Below, piece by piece: positions 60,898-64,000 of a stretch of 64,000 nt of DNA. Below the pieces are notes generated by a model that was not told where the DNA came from, made no database searches, and saw only the letters and a list, made by a program, of their open reading frames with translations. The position numbers and the translations under genes were made by a program. Every line of letters starts with the position of its first letter. Positions within the stretch are counted from its first letter, which is position 1. This DNA is from DAHUYF01 sp035509275. Its GTDB lineage: Bacteria; Pseudomonadota; Alphaproteobacteria; ATCC43930; CGMCC-115725. The DNA lies in NCBI GenBank assembly GCA_035509275.1, contig DATJLU010000036.1, positions 1 to 64,000 of the forward strand, written 5' to 3'.

Positions 60898-62544
60898 TCA
60901 TGACTTCACCGGTCCTGGCAGCTTCTGAGTCGTCGCGACGATGTGCTTGCGCGCTTCGACAATGAAGCGGTCGATGGCGTCGTGGCCGGCCGCCATATCG
61001 CTCTTGCGGATGCGCGGATTGCGCGCCTTCGCGCGCCGTCCGATCTCGGCAACCGCTTCCGGCCGCACGACATACTCGCCGCCCGCCGCCAAAATCTCGG
61101 TCGTGCGTCCGCGGCGCGCCACGCCCAGGCCGGGATGGCCTGGCGAGGGCGGCCCCCCCGCCGCGAAAGAGGGCGCCGGGCGCGGCATCGCCGCAGGCAC
61201 GCGCGAGCGGATCGCGCCCATGCCCCACGGTCCCGAATGGAACATGCGGTCGAGCAGCGCCGCGCCATTGAGGCTGTTGCCCTCACCGAGCCCCGAGACA
61301 ACATCTGCTGGAATCACATGGCTGTCAGCCGCCACGGCCATCGGCAGGTCGTCGGTGCGCCCGGCGACCGCAGAGTCGATGAAGCCGCCGGGATGGTAGG
61401 TGCTGTAAATCGAACGGTGGATGTCGAACATGCCCATCTGCTGCGGAGATGGAGCGACACCGAGCCCACCGAGAGCCCGCCGCTGCGGCAGTTTGCCGCC
61501 ACGGGCGGCGGTGCCCCCGCCCCCGCCCGACGGCGAGATACCCAGCCAATCATTGACGTTCGCCTGGACGACACCCTGGGCCTGGCTCGGCGACATCGCC
61601 TGCACCTGCGCCGGCGTATAACCGGCGAACATTTCTCCGGGCTGCTGCGGCGTACCGAGCATCTGATTGAACTGCGCCTGCGAAGACCAAGGGCTGGAAC
61701 CGGGCACCTGAAGGTTCCAGAAATTGCCATAGCTCGCGGCCGGCTGCGCCGAGAGCGCGCTCGCGCCCGTGACGCTCGCCGGTAGCGCCGTTGCCAAGGG
61801 AGCCGCCGCGGCTGACCCGAATCCCGGTGGCGTCGTGGTCGCGGTGCTCGACGGACTCATCAGCGCCTGTCCCGGCGACCAGCTCGGGCCGACTTCGCCC
61901 GGGTTGCCGGCGGAAAATGACATGATCGGCAGCGCCACCCCATAGGCGGCGGAGGGCATGTAGCTCGTGCCGCCAAGCACCGGCGCGCTGCCGCCAGTGT
62001 CGCGACGCAACCGCGGGATGCTCCCGCCTCGCCGCGACGTGGGTAGGCCTGACGTCGGAAACGCCGGCGCGGTCGGCGACGGCGAGCTACTCGGAAACGC
62101 CGCCATGCTCGCCGGCGCCATCTGCTTTGCCTTGAGCGCGCGCTGGATCATCTGCCCCTGCAGCGACGTCGGCGGCATCGTCACCGCAAGCTGCTGGAGC
62201 TTGTCGAGGGGCAGGTTGGCGAAGCGCTGATAGAGAAGCTGCACCTGTGGCATGGCGCCGAGATAGGCAGGCGGCGCAACGCCGACCGTGCCGCCGCCGT
62301 CGTAACGACTCATCGTCCCGCCAACAGTCGGCACGCTGTCCAGATCGAACGGCATGTGCCCTCCCTTCGAATTGGTCCTCGGCGCCACGGCCGCAGCGCC
62401 GATTGCGTTGAACTGGATCACTGGCGCGAGTCGCGGGTTGGCGTTGACATAGGCGCGGATACGCGCGGCCGTCTTTGGCGCCACCGTCCTGAGGTAGTTC
62501 GGATCGGCCGGTGGCGACAGGGCTTCATCCGGCTCGCCCACCAT
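60898..62544 (-). CDS. Large Gly/Pro/Ala-rich phage virion-associated protein
   Basis: A 548-residue frame. The N-terminal 63 residues (PNYLRTVAPKTAARIRAYVN) look coding, but an internal ATG at 62355 has GGGAGGG upstream (485 residues), so two starts are possible. The middle is low-complexity Pro/Ser/Ala; the C-terminal part has SHVIPADVVSGLGEGNSLNGAALLDRMF and GGEYVVRPEAVAEIG, both typical of phage virion proteins. RRGGSIPRLRRDTGGSAPV echoes the 58508 protein. Starts 19 bases inside the small gene upstream. Confidence 0.7.
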   Translation of the reverse strand: MVGEPDEALSPPADPNYLRTVAPKTAARIRAYVNANPRLAPVIQFNAIGAAAVAPRTNSKGGHMPFDLDSVPTVGGTMSRYDGGGTVGVAPPAYLGAMPQVQLLYQRFANLPLDKLQQLAVTMPPTSLQGQMIQRALKAKQMAPASMAAFPSSSPSPTAPAFPTSGLPTSRRGGSIPRLRRDTGGSAPVLGGTSYMPSAAYGVALPIMSFSAGNPGEVGPSWSPGQALMSPSSTATTTPPGFGSAAAAPLATALPASVTGASALSAQPAASYGNFWNLQVPGSSPWSSQAQFNQMLGTPQQPGEMFAGYTPAQVQAMSPSQAQGVVQANVNDWLGISPSGGGGGTAARGGKLPQRRALGGLGVAPSPQQMGMFDIHRSIYSTYHPGGFIDSAVAGRTDDLPMAVAADSHVIPADVVSGLGEGNSLNGAALLDRMFHSGPWGMGAIRSRVPAAMPRPAPSFAAGGPPSPGHPGLGVARRGRTTEILAAGGEYVVRPEAVAEIGRRAKARNPRIRKSDMAAGHDAIDRFIVEARKHIVATTQKLPGPVKS

Positions 62545-62686
62545 TCGGCGAGACCGGCGACGTATCGGGCGCCGAGCGGTCGTCCTTCGATGTCGGCGGT
62601 GAGTCCTCCGGCTGCATCGGTCTAGGCTCGAAGTGCGGCATCAGCCCGTCCCGCGGGCCGCCGCGCCCCATGTTGTCGAGCGGCAT
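62525..62686 (-). CDS. Tiny Pro-rich phage-module protein
   Basis: A 53-residue frame (MPLDNMGRGGPRDGLM...) whose ATG shares one base with the stop of the upstream gene (TGATG) and whose end overlaps the start of the next gene by 20 bases. It is rich in Pro, Ser and charged residues and probably disordered. No family was recognised. Overlapping packing supports it as real. Confidence 0.5.
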   Translation of the reverse strand: MPLDNMGRGGPRDGLMPHFEPRPMQPEDSPPTSKDDRSAPDTSPVSPNGGRAG

Positions 62687-63138
62687 CAAGCCCTCGGCAC
62701 CCGCCGGCGCTTTGGCTCTGCTGGCTTCTGCGCCTCAAGACGTAGACGCCGCTTCTCTGCGAGCGCCGCATACTGCGTCTCGTCCACCGCGTTACGGCTG
62801 GTCGCCTGCCACTCGTCGCTACCACCCATGTGACGGCGGCGCTTGGCGGCGACGAAATCGCCTTGGCGGAAGGAATGATTCTTCGACATGCAGACCCCGG
62901 TGATCTCCACCACCACCGTGTTGTCGTCTACGACGAGGCGCGTGAGGCAGCGCATACGCTCGCTGCCGAGGTCGACGGTGAGAATAGACGCATGCGGCGC
63001 CTCCTCGAGATCGCCGCCATGTTCAACGGGCACGAAGAGGCGCTGCTGGATCAGATGGAGCGGCGCCCGGTCCACGGCCTGTTGCTGAGACCGGACGTAA
63101 CCGCATGGGTCGCTCGCGGCGTCAGGCGTCTTCGCCAT
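62686..63138 (-). CDS. Phage-module hypothetical protein
   Basis: A 150-residue protein starting at ATG 63138 behind AGGAGG. The first two-thirds form a probable beta-rich domain (RLFVPVEHGGDL, ASILTVDLGSERMRCLTRLVVDDNTVVVEITGVC), the rest is basic and helical (YAALAEKRRLRLEAQKPAEPKRRR). No family was recognised. The neighbours suggest a structural or assembly role. Confidence 0.65.
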   Translation of the reverse strand: MAKTPDAASDPCGYVRSQQQAVDRAPLHLIQQRLFVPVEHGGDLEEAPHASILTVDLGSERMRCLTRLVVDDNTVVVEITGVCMSKNHSFRQGDFVAAKRRRHMGGSDEWQATSRNAVDETQYAALAEKRRLRLEAQKPAEPKRRRVPRA

Positions 63139-63147
63139 GCTCACCTC

Positions 63148-63687
63148 CTATCCGTATAGGGTGACGGCGGGCGTCCCGATCGCAGTGACAATGAAGCGAA
63201 AAAGACGCGTCGTCGCCGCCGCCACGATGAAGTTGCCGCCGGACGTATTGCCGGCCAGTGACACCCCGCCTCCAGCCGCAATGGCCATCGTCGAGCTCGC
63301 CTCGTTGATGACGAGGCAATCGGCCGAGGCGCCGATTGCCTGCGCCGCCGAAGCAAATTGCGCCAGCAAATGCGCTGCCGTGTCCGTCGTGTCCGTGAAG
63401 GCGCTGTTCGGTCCCGACCGCAGGATGATACCGCCAGAGAGTGCCGCCGCCGACAGCGTCGTTCCCGTCGCGCTGGAGACGGATGTTGCGCTCTTCGTCC
63501 TGAGCAGCGCCGGTTTCGGGTAGTACCCCGCGAGATCTCCTCCAGCCGGCCCATTCGGCGCCGCATTTGCGCCGAGCTGCGCTCCGCCATCGAAGATACG
63601 CTCCAGAGTCCCCGCGAAATTATTGACGAAGGCCGAAATGCCCGGCGGCACGTCCGCGCCGAGCCACCGCGGTAGCTGGATCGGCAT
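63148..63687 (-). CDS. Phage tail-fibre-like structural protein
   Basis: A 179-residue protein. GGDLAGYYPKPAL, a repeat found in phage tail and fibre proteins, is followed by a Gly/Ala/Ser/Thr-rich beta-type region (TTLSAAALSGGIILRSGPN, VINEASSTMAIAAGGGVSLAGNTSGGNFIV). It most likely belongs to the distal tail or fibre. It precedes the 62686 gene by nine bases. Confidence 0.7.
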   Translation of the reverse strand: MPIQLPRWLGADVPPGISAFVNNFAGTLERIFDGGAQLGANAAPNGPAGGDLAGYYPKPALLRTKSATSVSSATGTTLSAAALSGGIILRSGPNSAFTDTTDTAAHLLAQFASAAQAIGASADCLVINEASSTMAIAAGGGVSLAGNTSGGNFIVAAATTRLFRFIVTAIGTPAVTLYG

Positions 63688-63793
63688 TCAGCCCCTTCTT
63701 CCCCCGCCTTCTGGTCGCGACGCGGAGCGTCGTCGGCCGGCGGGCGTCAGCGGTTGGTAGCAACCGCGAGCGCCGGCGCGGTGCCGGCTAGCC

Positions 63794-64000
63794 TCACCGT
63801 TTGCCAGCTTTCTTCAGCACCGCCCGCATCCCGCCCCAGCGGAAATCGCCGCCGAGATAATTGCTCTCGATCTTGAACGCGACGCCGCGGCCCCGCGCGC
63901 GGAGCGTGACATAAGGCGTCGCTCCCGCCGTCGCCGTCACCGGTCCCGTTTGCACCGGTGTGTCGCTGTTGGGATATGTCACCGCAAAGGCCGAGAGCTG
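63794..64000 (-). CDS. Phage structural protein, C-terminal end (5' end outside the window)
   Basis: The last 68 codons of a gene that continues past the right edge. The visible part (TPYVTLRARGRGVAFKIESN, then the end GDFRWGGMRAVLKKAGKR) resembles the C-terminus of phage virion or stabilisation proteins that end in RWGGMR. A GTG at 63982 is in frame, but the frame stays open to the edge, so the start is unknown. Confidence 0.55.
   Translation of the reverse strand, partial: QLSAFAVTYPNSDTPVQTGPVTATAGATPYVTLRARGRGVAFKIESNYLGGDFRWGGMRAVLKKAGKR

Larger units (their letters stand above)
56816..64000 (-). mobile_element. Phage/prophage late-gene module (partial, runs off the window)
   Basis: From tonB to the window end all genes are on the minus strand, small, closely packed or overlapping, and encode Gly/Ala/Gln-rich virion-like proteins, a GNAT protein, and a cassette of small membrane and lipoprotein products typical of phage lysis regions. 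No integrase, capsid, terminase or attachment site is visible; capsid and portal genes would be expected to the right. It could be a prophage or remnant. Confidence 0.7.

Overview
The window is chromosomal DNA from a GC-rich alphaproteobacterium, probably of a Rhodospirillales-like or related lineage. The placement rests on a B12-dependent class II ribonucleotide reductase, the imuA-imuB-dnaE2 mutagenesis cassette behind an alphaproteobacterial LexA site (GTTC-N7-GTTC), a phasin/clpS/clpA cluster, a deoxycytidine triphosphate deaminase of the long two-domain type, and many ABC and molybdenum-hydroxylase genes. No rRNA, tRNA, CRISPR array or insertion sequence was recognised.

Left part (1-20,600): crcB lies under a fluoride riboswitch with an intrinsic terminator and is divergent from nrdJ, whose promoter carries two NrdR-like boxes 32 bp apart. 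After a possible small RNA, a secreted protein and a FemAB-like acyltransferase comes a decayed MazE/MazF module: the toxin has an internal deletion that keeps only its first and last residues. Then follow clpS-clpA, a phasin, a SPOR-tailed D,D-carboxypeptidase, galU-pgm for sugar nucleotides, an overlapping J-domain/VWA pair, a VOC protein with a molybdopterin oxidoreductase, and a cytochrome P450 whose promoter overlaps a perfect inverted repeat.

Middle part (20,600-45,000): putA; a sugar-type ABC transporter (Tat-exported binding protein, two permeases, ATPase); a VOC dioxygenase-like gene; dcd with a palindrome and DnaA-box-like 9-mers upstream; the SOS cassette dnaE2/imuB/imuA; catabolic genes (crotonase, 2-keto-4-pentenoate hydratase family, tartrate-dehydrogenase family, formyl-tetrahydrofolate hydrolase-like); and a taurine/sulfonate/NMT1-type ABC transporter.

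Right part (45,000-56,800): a CoxL-type large subunit, an IorA-like 2Fe-2S subunit and a Tat-exported IorB-like subunit with an aldolase-family gene; a zinc alcohol dehydrogenase; an alpha/beta hydrolase lacking its nucleophile; a GT2-GtrA glycosyltransferase; hspQ; a CoA-transferase; and tonB.

Right end (56,800-64,000, all minus strand): a tightly packed phage module of virion-protein-like genes, a GNAT protein and a small cassette with holin-like, membrane/coiled-coil and lipoprotein products. It runs off the window edge, and no integrase, attachment site or endolysin is visible.

The most unusual observations are the internally deleted mazF, the fluoride riboswitch and paired NrdR boxes sharing one divergent region, the serine-less hydrolase, the hydroxylase locus with one small and two large subunits but no FAD subunit, and the phage module whose two largest proteins share Arg/Gly motifs.
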